Origin: Gammaproteobacteria bacterium
GTDB lineage: Bacteria; Actinomycetota; Acidimicrobiia; Spongiisociales; UBA4744
NCBI GenBank assembly: GCA_011682695.1
Contig: JAACED010000001.1
Coordinates: 1 to 64,000, forward strand
Length of the DNA: 64,000 bases
Reading direction: 5' to 3'
The notes beneath the pieces were generated by a model, which searched no databases, was not told the DNA's origin, and saw only the letters and a program-made list of their open reading frames with translations. Within the stretch, counting starts at the first letter, position 1. Each line of letters starts with the position of its first letter. This document shows positions 15,107 through 24,192 of the stretch, piece after piece. Both the position numbers and the translations under genes were made by a program.

Positions 15107-17506
15107 CTAATTCCGCAGCGGTTTTCCGGTGGCCAGCATGTGTTGAATCCGTTCGAGCGTCTTTTCTTCGTGGCAGAGTTCGACGAATACTTCACGTTCG
15201 AGATCGAGGAAATCCTGCTCACTCCGCTCGGTTCCCTGAGCGACATCCCCACCGCAGATCACGTACGCGAGCCTCTTGGCCAGGTGCTCGTCGTACTCAC
15301 TGATGTAGCCGCCGCCGCGCATCGTGTGTGCCGCGATCCCGATGGCGGCAATGCCGTCCCTCCCGGGAACGGTGACGGTGCGTTGCCTTGGCGGCGAATA
15401 GCCGGTTTCCACCAATGCCAGAACGTCTTTCTTGGCGGAGGCGAGCAGGGTGTCGGAGTTCAGGTGCACTTTGTCGGTCGGACGCAGGTACCCAAGGTCG
15501 CGCGCCTCCTCGGCACTGGTGGAGACGGTGGCCATCCCGATCGTCTTGAAGATCTTCTCCATGAACGGGAACATGTTGGTGTCCACTCCGACCGGCACGC
15601 TCCCGTAGTAGCGGAACGCCATCTCCTTGCATCCACCGCCCGCGGGGATGAGTCCCACTCCTAGTTCCACGAGACCCATGTACGTCTCGGCGAACGCTCG
15701 CACGGCGTCGCTGTGCATGACGGCTTCGCATCCGCCGCCGAGTGTCAGTCCTCTCGGAGCGGCCACGACGGGACCCTCACAGTACTTCATCTTCATATAG
15801 GCGTTCTGGATGCCCCGGACGGCACCTTCGAGTTCGTCCCACATGTTCGACATGGCCAGCATGCCGACCAGGCCAATGTTCGCTCCGACAGAGAAGTTGG
15901 CGGCTTCGTTGCCTACCACGAGGCCGACGAGTCTGCCTTCGTTCACCCAATCACACGCCTTGTCCATCATCTCGATGATCTGCGCGTCGATCGAGTTCAT
16001 CTTCGTGTGAAATTCGAGCAGGCCGACGCCGTCTCCCATGTCGAAGAGCGTGGCCCCTTCGTTGCTGTCGAGCACCGCCAAATCGGCAATGGTGATGATG
16101 CCCTCCAACCCTGGAACCGGCAGGTACTCCTCGGTGAAAACGTCCCAGTAGTGCAGAGTGCCGTCGCGACGCACGTACCAGGTTCCATCACCCTTGGCGA
16201 GCAACGTTTCGACGACACCGGGAACCGTCATGCCTTCTTCGCGCATACGCCGTACGGACCGTTCGACACCGATCGCATCCCACGTCTCGAACGGACCGAG
16301 TTCGTAGTTGAAACCCCACCGCAGGGCCCGGTCCACATTGACGATGTCGTCTGTGATCTCTCCCAGGAGTTGCGCCGAATAGATACAGGTCTCCGCCGTG
16401 ACCTTCCAGGCGAGATGGCCCGCCTTGTCGTCGAACCAGACCACTTCACGGATCTTGTCCGCCGCAGCCTCGAGCTTCCTGGCTGCACCGATAGAGTCGA
16501 ACCGAACTTTCGGCTGCTCCTCGTACTCGAGGGTTTCGAAGTTCAGCACAAGGATCTTGCGTTTTCCGTCGGCGTCCCGAGTCTTCTTGTAGAACCCTGC
16601 GCCCGTCTTCTCCCCCAGATCGCCTCTTTCAATCAGTTTCTGGAGAACCTCCGGAACGATGAACCGCTCACGCCACGGATCATCGGGCGAAGACTCCGCC
16701 ACCGTGGTCAGAACATGGGCCATCGTGTCGAGACCGACCACGTCCGCGGTCCGGAACACGCCAGATTTGGGACGCCCTGTAGCCGGCCCGAAGATCTTGT
16801 CGGCCTCGGTGACGCCAACACCCATCTTCTCCATCCAGTGGAACACCGACGTCATGCCGAAGGTGCCGATCCGGTTTCCGACGAAGTTCGGAGTGTCCTT
16901 TCCGTAGACGATGCCTTTGCCAAGGACGTTCGTTCCGAACTCGGCCATGTCGGCCAGCAATCCGGGATCGGTGTCCTCGCAGGGAACCAGCTCGAGGAGG
17001 CGCATGTACCGAACCGGGTTGAAGAAATGGGTCACCAGGAAGTGCTTGCGGAAGTCGTCGCTGCGCCCCTCGACCATCCCCCCTACCGAGAGACCGGAAG
17101 TATTGGAGGAGACGATGCTTCCCGGCTTGCGTCGTTCGTCGACCATGGCGAAGATTTTCTGCTTGACATCGAGGCGTTCGACGACCACTTCGACGATCCA
17201 GTCCACATCGCCCAGCTTGTCGGCGTCGTCTTCGTAGTTGCAGGGCGTGACGAGCCTCGCAAGGTCCTTGTGATAGAGCAAAGCCGGCTTGGCCTTGAGC
17301 ATCGACGCGTAGCCGGCGGCGGAGATCCTGTTACGAACCTCACGGTCTTCGAGTGTCAGCCCCTTCTTGGCCTCCTGATCGGTCAGCTCGGCCGGCGCTA
17401 TGTCAAAGAGGAGTGAGGGGATTCCGGCGTTGGCCAGGTGGGCTGCGATGCCCTGCCCCATAACGCCCGCTCCCAGCACTGCCACCTGGTTGATCCTTGT
17501 GCCCAT
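15107..17506 (-). CDS. fadN: 3-hydroxyacyl-CoA dehydrogenase / enoyl-CoA hydratase (FadN type)
   Basis: 799 residues with the dehydrogenase first: NAD motif VAVLGAGVMGQGIAAHLANAG (8-28), HFFNP, the C-terminal dehydrogenase halves, then a crotonase-like domain from about 490 (NFSVGAN, GLTLGGGCEAVMHSD, ELGVGLIPAGGG). This order, reversed relative to E. coli FadB, is that of Bacillus FadN. The oxyanion-hole Gly-rich loop of the hydratase is intact. It should convert enoyl-CoA to 3-ketoacyl-CoA for the thiolase encoded next. AGGAGG stands 6 nt before the ATG. Confidence 0.93.
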   Translation of the reverse strand: MGTRINQVAVLGAGVMGQGIAAHLANAGIPSLLFDIAPAELTDQEAKKGLTLEDREVRNRISAAGYASMLKAKPALLYHKDLARLVTPCNYEDDADKLGDVDWIVEVVVERLDVKQKIFAMVDERRKPGSIVSSNTSGLSVGGMVEGRSDDFRKHFLVTHFFNPVRYMRLLELVPCEDTDPGLLADMAEFGTNVLGKGIVYGKDTPNFVGNRIGTFGMTSVFHWMEKMGVGVTEADKIFGPATGRPKSGVFRTADVVGLDTMAHVLTTVAESSPDDPWRERFIVPEVLQKLIERGDLGEKTGAGFYKKTRDADGKRKILVLNFETLEYEEQPKVRFDSIGAARKLEAAADKIREVVWFDDKAGHLAWKVTAETCIYSAQLLGEITDDIVNVDRALRWGFNYELGPFETWDAIGVERSVRRMREEGMTVPGVVETLLAKGDGTWYVRRDGTLHYWDVFTEEYLPVPGLEGIITIADLAVLDSNEGATLFDMGDGVGLLEFHTKMNSIDAQIIEMMDKACDWVNEGRLVGLVVGNEAANFSVGANIGLVGMLAMSNMWDELEGAVRGIQNAYMKMKYCEGPVVAAPRGLTLGGGCEAVMHSDAVRAFAETYMGLVELGVGLIPAGGGCKEMAFRYYGSVPVGVDTNMFPFMEKIFKTIGMATVSTSAEEARDLGYLRPTDKVHLNSDTLLASAKKDVLALVETGYSPPRQRTVTVPGRDGIAAIGIAAHTMRGGGYISEYDEHLAKRLAYVICGGDVAQGTERSEQDFLDLEREVFVELCHEEKTLERIQHMLATGKPLRN

Positions 17507-17814
17507 GGATCCTCCTCATGATTTGATGTTGCCCCCCACACTATCGGACCAGGCGGCCCCGGAATCCGTGATGAATCCCGATCGGTCGCTGATCGGTTCG
17601 ATTCGAGGCCTTGCCCTCGGGAACCCCAGGAGCCCGCTGAGCAACACATGACACGCATCTCAACGACTGTGTAACGCCTCTCTCGCGGCATTCTCCGCCT
17701 TTGGCGGCTGACAGCTTTCAGCAACGGTCGCCACGCCCGCCCCGCGGTCTTGCATCGACCTGAAGTTGTGATACGGAATACCTGGTACCAGGTACGGCAA
17801 GCGAAGCGAGCCCC
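17507..17814. other. 308-bp intergenic region between fadN and dnaB
   Basis: It holds the fadN ribosome site, presumably its promoter, and near the dnaB end a perfect 16-bp palindrome TACCTGGTACCAGGTA (17779-17794). No coding sequence or RNA gene is apparent; the dnaB terminator would also be here but I see no clear one. Confidence 0.6.
17779..17794. repeat. Perfect palindrome TACCTGGTACCAGGTA
   Basis: A 16-bp perfect inverted repeat between the 3' end of dnaB and the 5' end of fadN. Related TACCTGGTACC or TATCTGGTACTTCGTA sequence occurs at 54112-54123 and about 24089-24104, also between genes, which suggests a degenerate intergenic repeat rather than a specific operator. Confidence 0.6.
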
Positions 17815-19185
17815 CTAGACGACGTCGCGGCCGAGGTCGGCAAAGAGAGTGAACTCCGGAAGGAAGGTCATATCCACCTTGCCGGTTGATCCACTTCGAT
17901 GTTTGGCGACGATCACCTCTGCGAGGCCCTTCGTTTCCTGTGCCTCCGGATGGTAGTACTCGTGGCGATAGATGAACATGACAAGGTCCGAGTCCTGCTC
18001 GATGGCTCCCGATTCGCGAAGGTCCCCGAGGCGGGGACGTTTGTCTTCTCGAGATTCCAGGCCACGGTTCAGCTGCGACACCGCTATTACCGGCACCTCC
18101 AACTCGCGAGCCAGGTTCTTCAGTGAACGGCTGATCTCCGCGATCTCTTGTTGCCGGTTCTCACGGTTCGAGCCTTGCATGAGCTGCAGATAGTCGACGA
18201 TCACCAGGTCGAGACCGTGTCCCCGCTTCAGTCTGCGGGACTTCGCACGGATGTCGGTGACGGTGAGCTGCCCGGAATCGTCGATGTAGACCGGCACCTG
18301 GTACATCTTTGACGCCGCGTGGACGACCTTCTGCCACAACTGAGGGCCAAGCTGACCAGTCCGCAACTTCATGGAGTCGACCCGCCCAATCGAGCACAAC
18401 AGCCGCTGCACGATTTCCTCGCGACTCATCTCGAGAGAGAACAAGGCGACGGTGCCCCCTTCAAGCGCAACATTGGTCGCGATGTTGGCCGCCAAGGCCG
18501 ACTTACCCATCGCGGGCCTCGCGGCGACGATGACGAGGTTCGCCGGCTGGAGCCCTCCAAGCTTCCTGTCGAGATCGCGAAAGCCTGTCGCCAGACCTGT
18601 GAGTTCCGTCCCGCGTGCCTCCATCTCCTCGATCGTCTCGAGCGTGCTGTGCAGCAGCGGGCTCATCGGCATGAGACCGTCCCCGACCCGGCGCTCGGCC
18701 ACCGCAAACACGGTCTGTTCGGCTCGGTCCAGGATCTCCGTGATCGCGACATCGGTGGCGACGGCAAGATCACCGAGCATGCCCCCTGCGCTGATGAGCC
18801 TGCGTCGGAGACCATGTTCTTCGACGATGCCCGCGTAGTACTCGATGTTGGACGCTGTCGGTACGGCGTCCATCACCTCTGACAGATAGCCGGCTCCGCC
18901 AATCCGATCCAACTCGCCTTTGCGGTGCAGCGCATCCGAGACCGTGAGCGGGTCGATGGGCTGATTGGCGTTGTAGAGGTCCACGATCACTTCGAAGATG
19001 GCCTGGTGCGCCGGGACGTAGAAGTCGTCCGGGTCCAACTTGTCCATCACGAGGTTCGCGGCCTCTGACGAGAGCATGATCGCTCCCAGAACGGACTCTT
19101 CTGCCTCTCGGTTGTGTGGGGCGACCCGGAGCCTGCGGCTCGTGCCGCCTGCTGGGGAAGGGGCCATTCGGTCCAGATCGGTCAT
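17815..19185 (-). CDS. dnaB: Replicative DNA helicase DnaB
   Basis: 456 residues, a normal length with no intein. The N-terminal helical domain begins PHNREAEESVLGAIMLSSEA; the RecA-like domain has Walker A ARPAMGKSA (222-230), the Walker B strand LVIVDYLQLM, and the arginine-finger region near the C-terminus. It unwinds DNA at the replication fork as a hexamer. It is the last gene of rpsF-ssb-rpsR-rplI-dnaB, starting 7 bp after rplI. In mycobacteria dnaB lies in the same neighbourhood but usually carries inteins. Confidence 0.97.
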   Translation of the reverse strand: MTDLDRMAPSPAGGTSRRLRVAPHNREAEESVLGAIMLSSEAANLVMDKLDPDDFYVPAHQAIFEVIVDLYNANQPIDPLTVSDALHRKGELDRIGGAGYLSEVMDAVPTASNIEYYAGIVEEHGLRRRLISAGGMLGDLAVATDVAITEILDRAEQTVFAVAERRVGDGLMPMSPLLHSTLETIEEMEARGTELTGLATGFRDLDRKLGGLQPANLVIVAARPAMGKSALAANIATNVALEGGTVALFSLEMSREEIVQRLLCSIGRVDSMKLRTGQLGPQLWQKVVHAASKMYQVPVYIDDSGQLTVTDIRAKSRRLKRGHGLDLVIVDYLQLMQGSNRENRQQEIAEISRSLKNLARELEVPVIAVSQLNRGLESREDKRPRLGDLRESGAIEQDSDLVMFIYRHEYYHPEAQETKGLAEVIVAKHRSGSTGKVDMTFLPEFTLFADLGRDVV

Positions 19186-19192
19186 GTCACCT

Positions 19193-19639
19193 CTATGCGG
19201 GGATCACATCCAGAGAAAGGGGAAACTCGACTTCCGGATGCAGTTTCACCCGAATCTCGTGCAGTCCGATGCTCTTGATCGGCTCGGGGAGATACACGTA
19301 GCTCTTATCCAGTTCGATCCCTGTGAATTTCTTCACACCCTCGACGATGTCCGCGGTGGACACAGACCCGAACAGTTTGCCCTCGTCGCCGGCCCGAGCA
19401 GCGACCACGACGCGAGTACCCACCAGAGCCTTGGCGATTGCCTCGGCAGCTTCGAACGAACGCCGTTCCGTCTCCCGCCGAGATTTCAGCAACGCCTCCG
19501 CATTGCTCAAGGCGCCAGGAGTCGCTTTGACCGCGAGGTTCTTCGGGAGCAGGTAGTTTCGTCCGTACCCTTCGGAAACCTCGACGACGTCGCCCTTCCC
19601 GCCAAGGTTGGGAACTTCGGCAATGAGTATGAGCTTCAT
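19193..19639 (-). CDS. rplI: Large ribosomal subunit protein bL9
   Basis: 148 residues. The N-terminal rRNA-binding domain with [24 protein letters not shown] is diagnostic; a long connecting helix (about 40-75) leads to the C-terminal domain. Its ATG overlaps the rpsR stop by 4 bp. Standard member of the S6-SSB-S18-L9 operon. Confidence 0.97.
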   Translation of the reverse strand: MKLILIAEVPNLGGKGDVVEVSEGYGRNYLLPKNLAVKATPGALSNAEALLKSRRETERRSFEAAEAIAKALVGTRVVVAARAGDEGKLFGSVSTADIVEGVKKFTGIELDKSYVYLPEPIKSIGLHEIRVKLHPEVEFPLSLDVIPA

Positions 19640-19899
19640 CGTTTGATATAGGGGAGGAGAGCCATCTCGCGGGCGTTCCGGATGGCGCGAGCCACTTTAC
19701 GCTGGTGTTGCGTGCAGTTGCCGGTCACCCGCCGGGCCCTGATCTTGGCACGGTCGGACATGTAGTTGCGCAGAAGCGCCACGTCTTTGTAGTCGATGTA
19801 GTCGATCTTCTCCTTACAGAAGTAGCAGGGCTTCGGCTTGCGTTGCCGCAGACTGCTCTGCGACTGCCTGCGGCGCTTCGGTTTCGCTCTCTGTGCCAT
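19636..19899 (-). CDS. rpsR: Small ribosomal subunit protein bS18
   Basis: 87 residues with the core [25 protein letters not shown]. It keeps CYFC at 25-28 and the Cys/His pair in NCTQHQ, so this is the zinc-binding (C+) form of bS18. In many actinobacteria a second, zinc-free S18 is induced under zinc starvation; none is seen in this window. bS18 pairs with bS6 on the 30S platform and both are encoded in this operon. Confidence 0.97.
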   Translation of the reverse strand: MAQRAKPKRRRQSQSSLRQRKPKPCYFCKEKIDYIDYKDVALLRNYMSDRAKIRARRVTGNCTQHQRKVARAIRNAREMALLPYIKR

Positions 19900-19908
19900 G
19901 TGTCCTCT

Positions 19909-20352
19909 CTAAAACGGGGCCTCATCGGGCCCATAGTCGTTGCGGGCAACGGGAGCCGCAGGCGCCGGACGCGATGATGCCCAGTCGCCACCATCGCGTG
20001 CGGTCTTCGTAACCGAGGCGGTCGCCCAACGCAGGGAAGGCCCGATCTCCTCGATACGCAGTTCGACGACCGAGCGCTTCTCCCCTTCCTGGGTTTCCCA
20101 CTGCCGTTGTTCGAGGCTGCCCGTGATGATCACTCTGGCCCCCTTCTGCAGCGACTCGGCCGCATTCTCGGCCGCTTCACGCCACAGCGTGCCACCGAAG
20201 AAGCTCGTCTGCTCCTGCCACTCTCCAGCCTGATCTCTCCAGCGCCGATTCACTGCTACACGAATCTTCGCCATTGCAATACCAGACGGAGTGAAGCGCA
20301 GTTCCGGATCCTCTACGAGGTTGCCAATCACCGTCACGGTGTTCGTCGCCAT
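19909..20352 (-). CDS. ssb: Single-stranded DNA-binding protein
   Basis: 147 residues. An OB fold (about 1-105, starting [20 protein letters not shown]) is followed by a short Ala/Pro/Arg linker and the acidic interaction tip ending DEAPF, the site that binds replication and repair partners. The start at 20352 is used because the OB fold begins there; an in-frame ATG 12 codons upstream adds unconserved sequence. Lies between rpsF and rpsR in the usual order. Confidence 0.96.
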   Translation of the reverse strand: MATNTVTVIGNLVEDPELRFTPSGIAMAKIRVAVNRRWRDQAGEWQEQTSFFGGTLWREAAENAAESLQKGARVIITGSLEQRQWETQEGEKRSVVELRIEEIGPSLRWATASVTKTARDGGDWASSRPAPAAPVARNDYGPDEAPF

Positions 20353-20420
20353 GGTTCTCTCCTTTGCCGCCCGGTCTCCACCGCCCATCCTGTCATGGGG
20401 GTGTGACAGGAAACAGTCGA

Positions 20421-20708
20421 TCAGTTCTCGGGTCGAATGATCTTGTGGCGGACAACCAGATCCGCCAGAAGCAGCACTCGGTCGAGATCGTCCACAACAT
20501 CGGGTTCGGCCTCGAAGTGAAGCACCGAGTAGTACCCCTCGTGCAAGTGATTGATCTCGTACGAAAAGCGACGTTTTCCCCAGAGATCCCGCTCGCCTAC
20601 GGTCCCTCCGCGACTGCGGAGAAACTCCTCAGTCTGCTCGACGAGCTTCAGGTAGTCGCTCTCGGCCAGCTCAGGCCGATGAATGGTCATCAATTCATAG
20701 CTTCGCAT
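20421..20708 (-). CDS. rpsF: Small ribosomal subunit protein bS6
   Basis: 95 residues with the ferredoxin-like bS6 fold: [41 protein letters not shown] and [17 protein letters not shown] near-perfect AAAGGAGGTG ribosome site precedes the ATG. First gene of the ribosomal/replication operon; binds bS18 in the 30S subunit. Confidence 0.97.
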   Translation of the reverse strand: MRSYELMTIHRPELAESDYLKLVEQTEEFLRSRGGTVGERDLWGKRRFSYEINHLHEGYYSVLHFEAEPDVVDDLDRVLLLADLVVRHKIIRPEN

Positions 20709-20790
20709 TCCACCTCCTTTGGACGTCCGCTCTCGCGGAAGGCCCCGCCAGTCGACGGAGCAGGGTTCGGCGATCTGCCGAGGGAAGCGG
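20709..20790 (-). promoter_or_regulatory. rpsF leader with GNRA hairpin, candidate S6:S18 autoregulatory site
   Basis: On the minus strand TCCGC-GAGA-GCGGA (20726-20739) forms a small hairpin with a GNRA loop directly upstream of the Shine-Dalgarno sequence. Many bacteria carry an rpsF leader bound by the S6:S18 complex at a CCG-containing bulge; a CCG is present here but I cannot establish the full consensus by eye. Confidence 0.35.
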
Positions 20791-20985
20791 TTGGAGTGTA
20801 GCCGCACTCGATCACTGCCCGAAAGCCGAACCGCAAGGTGGTTTTCCCAACTTCGCAACATCGCGGGATCACGGCGATGCGCGGTCCGCCTGCTGGACAG
20901 CTCCTCTCGCACAGGCCACCCAGGTATCCGGCGGCGCCGCCGGGAATCACCCTCGTGTCCTCTCCATCCAAGACGTTGGCCCCGG

Positions 20986-21468
20986 TCAGGGAACGAGGAC
21001 CGACCCCTGACCGACGCCGGCCAGAGCATGCCCCGCCGGTGCTTCCAGAACCCATCGGTACGGACCGGCGGAACCGTAGGTGGGACACGGGTCCTCCGTG
21101 CATACGGGCATCGTCGTGACCGTAATGAGCCGACCGAGCGTATCGAAGAACGCAATGTCGAGATCGATCAACGTGTCCTTCATCCAGAACTTCTCCGTCG
21201 ACGACCCATCGAAGATGAACAACATGCCGTCGATCCCGCCCAGGTCCGAAACGCCGCTCAGCCCCTTGATTCGCTCATCGGGAGTCGAGGCCACGGCCAC
21301 GATGAGTGGAGTCCCGTCCAGGCTGATCTGTCGGGTCCCGAAGCCGTTCCACGAACCCGTTCGAGGAACGGCTGACGTGGGATCGGGTATCGAACTCACG
21401 GTCGTCCCTGCTCCGGACCCGCAACCGGCCACCAGCAGCAGCACCATCCCCGCGACCAGCCGGTTCAT
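20986..21468 (-). CDS. DUF192 lipoprotein
   Basis: 160 residues. A signal peptide with lipobox VAGC is followed by a DUF192 domain: ISLDGTPLIVAVASTPDERIKGLSG, then FIFDGSSTEKFWMKDTLIDLDIAFFD, and the terminal GHALAGVGQGSVL. DUF192 proteins are small extracytoplasmic beta-barrels of unknown function. The start overlaps the panB stop by 4 bp, so it is translationally coupled to pantothenate synthesis, though no mechanistic link is known. Confidence 0.88.
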   Translation of the reverse strand: MNRLVAGMVLLLVAGCGSGAGTTVSSIPDPTSAVPRTGSWNGFGTRQISLDGTPLIVAVASTPDERIKGLSGVSDLGGIDGMLFIFDGSSTEKFWMKDTLIDLDIAFFDTLGRLITVTTMPVCTEDPCPTYGSAGPYRWVLEAPAGHALAGVGQGSVLVP

Positions 21469-22301
21469 GTTCCCAGAAGCTCCGCGGCGGCTTGTTCACT
21501 CATGTGGTAGGTCTCGTCGTCGCCGGGGAATCCTGCGGATCGCACGTCGGCAACGTAGCGCTGTAGTGCATCGACTGCGACCTCATACAGATTCGCGTAC
21601 TGCCGAACGAACTTGGGAAGGTGCCCGGTGCTCAGTCCGAGCACATCGTGGAACACCAGCACTTGCCCATCGGTGTCGATGCCGGCGCCAATCCCTATCG
21701 TCGGAACCGGCACTTCCTTGGTGACCAGCTCGGCGAGCAGACCGGGGATCCCTTCGAGCACCATCGAGAACACCCCTGCTTCGGCGAGTGCGACGGCGTC
21801 TGTGAGCAGCTCCCTGGCTGCGGAGCTCGCCTTGCCCTGAACTTTGTATCCGCCCATGGCGTGTACCGACTGTGGAGTCAGGCCCAGGTGGCCCATCACC
21901 GGGATCTCTGCGTCGAGGATCGCCTTGATGACGGGGATCCGCTTACGTCCCCCTTCGAGTTTCACCGCTTCGGCCCCGCCTTCGCGAACGAAGCGGCCGG
22001 CGTTGCGAACAGCATCCTCCGTCGACACGTGATAGCTCATCCACGGCATGTCCCCTATCACGAGCGCGTTCGTGTCCGCTCTGGCAACCGCGGCCGTGTG
22101 ATGGACCATCACATCGACGTCCACCTTCAGTGTGTTCCCGTATCCCAATACGACGTTGGCAAGAGAGTCTCCCACGAGAATCATGTCGACACCCGCGGCA
22201 TCGGCGATGCGCGCCCCCGGCGTGTCATAGGCGGTGACCATGGCCAGTTTCTCGCCACCTTTGCGCGATCGAACGAGCGGAACGGTGATCTTGCCTGCCA
22301 T
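21465..22301 (-). CDS. panB: 3-methyl-2-oxobutanoate hydroxymethyltransferase
   Basis: 278 residues, standard length for this TIM-barrel enzyme. Motifs AMVTAYDTPGARIADAAGVDMILVGDS, the metal/substrate region around MSYHVSTED, EGG, GHLGLTPQSVH and GIGAGIDTDGQVLVFHD are all present. It transfers a hydroxymethyl group to 3-methyl-2-oxobutanoate in the first committed step of pantothenate and CoA synthesis. panC and panD are not nearby. Confidence 0.96.
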   Translation of the reverse strand: MAGKITVPLVRSRKGGEKLAMVTAYDTPGARIADAAGVDMILVGDSLANVVLGYGNTLKVDVDVMVHHTAAVARADTNALVIGDMPWMSYHVSTEDAVRNAGRFVREGGAEAVKLEGGRKRIPVIKAILDAEIPVMGHLGLTPQSVHAMGGYKVQGKASSAARELLTDAVALAEAGVFSMVLEGIPGLLAELVTKEVPVPTIGIGAGIDTDGQVLVFHDVLGLSTGHLPKFVRQYANLYEVAVDALQRYVADVRSAGFPGDDETYHMSEQAAAELLGT

Positions 22302-22455
22302 GAGCGGCTCCTCTTCTCCCCACCGCGACGGGTTGGGGGATCTCTTCGGAATGTCGTGCCCACATATCGGACTCGGCCGCCTCGGTGGGTCGCCCTGACC
22401 GGTGGAACACCCAGCCTACCGCCCTATCGAATCCTTGGACGCTACGGTTCCCCCC

Positions 22456-22767
22456 ATGGCCGACCACACCTTCATTCCCGCGCTGAACGTGGACATCCCG
22501 GTTGACGGGACGCTCAGCAAGGTCGTGTACAAGAATGACCACATCCGCGTCGTCGTCTTCGGATTCGACGCCGATCAGGAACTCACCGATCACACGGCTT
22601 CGATGCCCGCGATCATCCAGGTGATCTCCGGCGAGGTCCGCCTGACCCTCGGAGCGGATATCGTCGAGGCCGGGCAAGGTTCATGGACGTACCTGCCCGC
22701 GGGCCTCACCCACGCGGTCTACGCCCTCGAACCGACCGTGCTGCTGCTCACCTTGCTGCACGAGTGA
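22456..22767 (+). CDS. Small cupin-domain protein
   Basis: 103 residues forming one cupin barrel: DHTASMPAIIQVISGEVRLTLG then GSWTYLPAGLTHAVYAL. The usual HxH metal pair is reduced (DHT in place of HxH; the later His in LTHAV is kept), so metal binding is uncertain. The ATG at 22456 is chosen over an in-frame ATG 18 codons upstream. Its stop overlaps the start of the next gene by one base (TGATG). Substrate unknown. Confidence 0.75.
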   Translation: MADHTFIPALNVDIPVDGTLSKVVYKNDHIRVVVFGFDADQELTDHTASMPAIIQVISGEVRLTLGADIVEAGQGSWTYLPAGLTHAVYALEPTVLLLTLLHE

Positions 22768-23279
22768 TGCTGGTCGAGTCGGCGCTGCTGATCGAAGTTC
22801 CCGAAGCCGAGCGCGTGATCGAACACTGGAGAACCCTGTTTGATCCGTCCGCTCTCATCGGCATCCCCGCCCACGTCACCGTCCTGTACCCGTTCCTCCC
22901 ACCGAATCGTCTCGATGAGGCGACCCTGCGATCGCTCGGTGATCTGTTCCGGAACGTCCATCCGTTCGCGTTCTCTCTCACCGAGGTACGCCGATGGCCG
23001 GACATCGTGTATCTCACCACCAAACCCAGTGAGCCGTTCAATGCGCTCACCGAGATGCTCGTGAGACGTTGGCCCGAAGCCAAACCGTATGAAGGCAAGT
23101 ACGACGACCTCGTTCCCCATGTGACGGTCGCGCGTACCTCCAGTGACGTCGTCGCACGACAGATCGTCGCCGACGTGTCCCCGTATCTCCCGCTCGACTC
23201 GGTCGCCCAGACCGTCGCCCTCATGGTCACCGACAGCGTATCGTGGACCGCCCACACCACGTTCTTGCTCGGTGCGTAG
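22767..23279 (+). CDS. 2'-5' RNA ligase-like 2H phosphodiesterase
   Basis: 170 residues with the two H-x-T motifs of the 2H superfamily: HVTVLYPF (His near 39) and HVTVAR (near 125), each in the expected strand. Members cleave or form cyclic phosphodiester bonds in RNA or small nucleotides; the substrate here is open. It is directly coupled to the cupin gene. Confidence 0.82.
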   Translation: MLVESALLIEVPEAERVIEHWRTLFDPSALIGIPAHVTVLYPFLPPNRLDEATLRSLGDLFRNVHPFAFSLTEVRRWPDIVYLTTKPSEPFNALTEMLVRRWPEAKPYEGKYDDLVPHVTVARTSSDVVARQIVADVSPYLPLDSVAQTVALMVTDSVSWTAHTTFLLGA

Positions 23280-23357
23280 GGGTCACGGCTCGGACGCCTC
23301 GTCGACACGGAGCAACCGACACCTGACCGTCGGCAGTACCCCCGACTGCGCCTGATC

Positions 23358-24020
23358 TCACCCCGTCAGCGCCTCGACGACGGATGCGTACATACCCTGC
23401 TTGATCGCTCCCAACGTCGTTGGGTCCTTCTTCGCAAGTTCTGCAGCCATCTCAATGGCCGTCGAGAGTACGGCATCCTCGGGTACGGCACATTCGACGA
23501 TCCCCACATCGGCTGCTTCTGCACCCCCATAGCGGCGTGCCGTCGTCATGGTCGTGTGAGCCACCTGCGGTGAGAGTCGTGCCTGAATCAGCGCCGCCAT
23601 ACCTTCGGTGAACGGAATCTTGATATCCACTTCCGGCATCGACCAGAACCCCCTGTCGGCACGCATCACACGAAAGTCGTGTGCGAGTGACCACATGGCG
23701 CCGGCGGCAAAACAGTGCCCATTGATCGCGGCCACCGTGGGACGCGGAAAAGTCAAGGTCCGGGCCAGGAGTTGCTGCGTCGCCATCGCCAGCTCTTGGA
23801 AACACATGTCGGCCTTGCCGCTCAACACCCAATCGAGGTCGAGACCGTTCGAATAGAACTTGCCGCTTCCGGTCGTCACCAGTGCCGCAGGTCCGTCGAT
23901 CTTCTCGACCTGATCGAGAAAGTCATTGATTCGCTCCAAGGACCGGCGGTTGAAGCGATTGTCTCCCTCGTCCATCGTCAGTACGAACACCGTTTCATGG
24001 CGGGTCAAGTCAAAGGTCAC
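23358..24020 (-). CDS. Enoyl-CoA hydratase/isomerase family protein
   Basis: 220 residues, a short crotonase-fold enzyme. Oxyanion-hole regions KFYSNGLDLDW and AAINGHCFAAGAMWSLAHDFRVM are present; the catalytic region reads SMPEVDIKIPFTEGM, which resembles delta3,delta2-enoyl-CoA isomerases (peroxisomal ECI-like) more than hydratases. It may help oxidise unsaturated fatty acids together with the fadN-fadA pair. It is transcribed alone. Confidence 0.82.
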   Translation of the reverse strand: MTFDLTRHETVFVLTMDEGDNRFNRRSLERINDFLDQVEKIDGPAALVTTGSGKFYSNGLDLDWVLSGKADMCFQELAMATQQLLARTLTFPRPTVAAINGHCFAAGAMWSLAHDFRVMRADRGFWSMPEVDIKIPFTEGMAALIQARLSPQVAHTTMTTARRYGGAEAADVGIVECAVPEDAVLSTAIEMAAELAKKDPTTLGAIKQGMYASVVEALTG

Positions 24021-24192
24021 GGCCCCTCCTCGTTTTGCTGATCACACGTTACCGACTCGCGTCGGTTCGCCATGCGAGCCGTATTTCGTATCTGGTACTT
24101 CGTATCGCGACGAGTGACGCAGCAAGACTGCGGGGCGAGGGAGCTGGCCCTTGCCGGCCGCCGGCCGCTGCTTGCTCAGCAGGCTCCCCGTA
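24021..24192. other. Intergenic region with direct/inverted TAC-rich sequence
   Basis: Contains GTATTTCGTATCTGGTAC and TTCGTATCGCGACGAG (about 24078-24112), resembling the TACCTGGTACC motifs near 17.8 and 54.1 kb, then a GC-rich stretch with GGCCGGCCGCCGGCC-like symmetry near 24150-24172. No gene is apparent. Confidence 0.4.

Noticed and set aside
15713-17416. 567-codon plus-strand frame opposite fadN
   Set aside because: Entirely antisense to a well-conserved 799-residue enzyme and rich in His/Asp/Val typical of the reverse frame.
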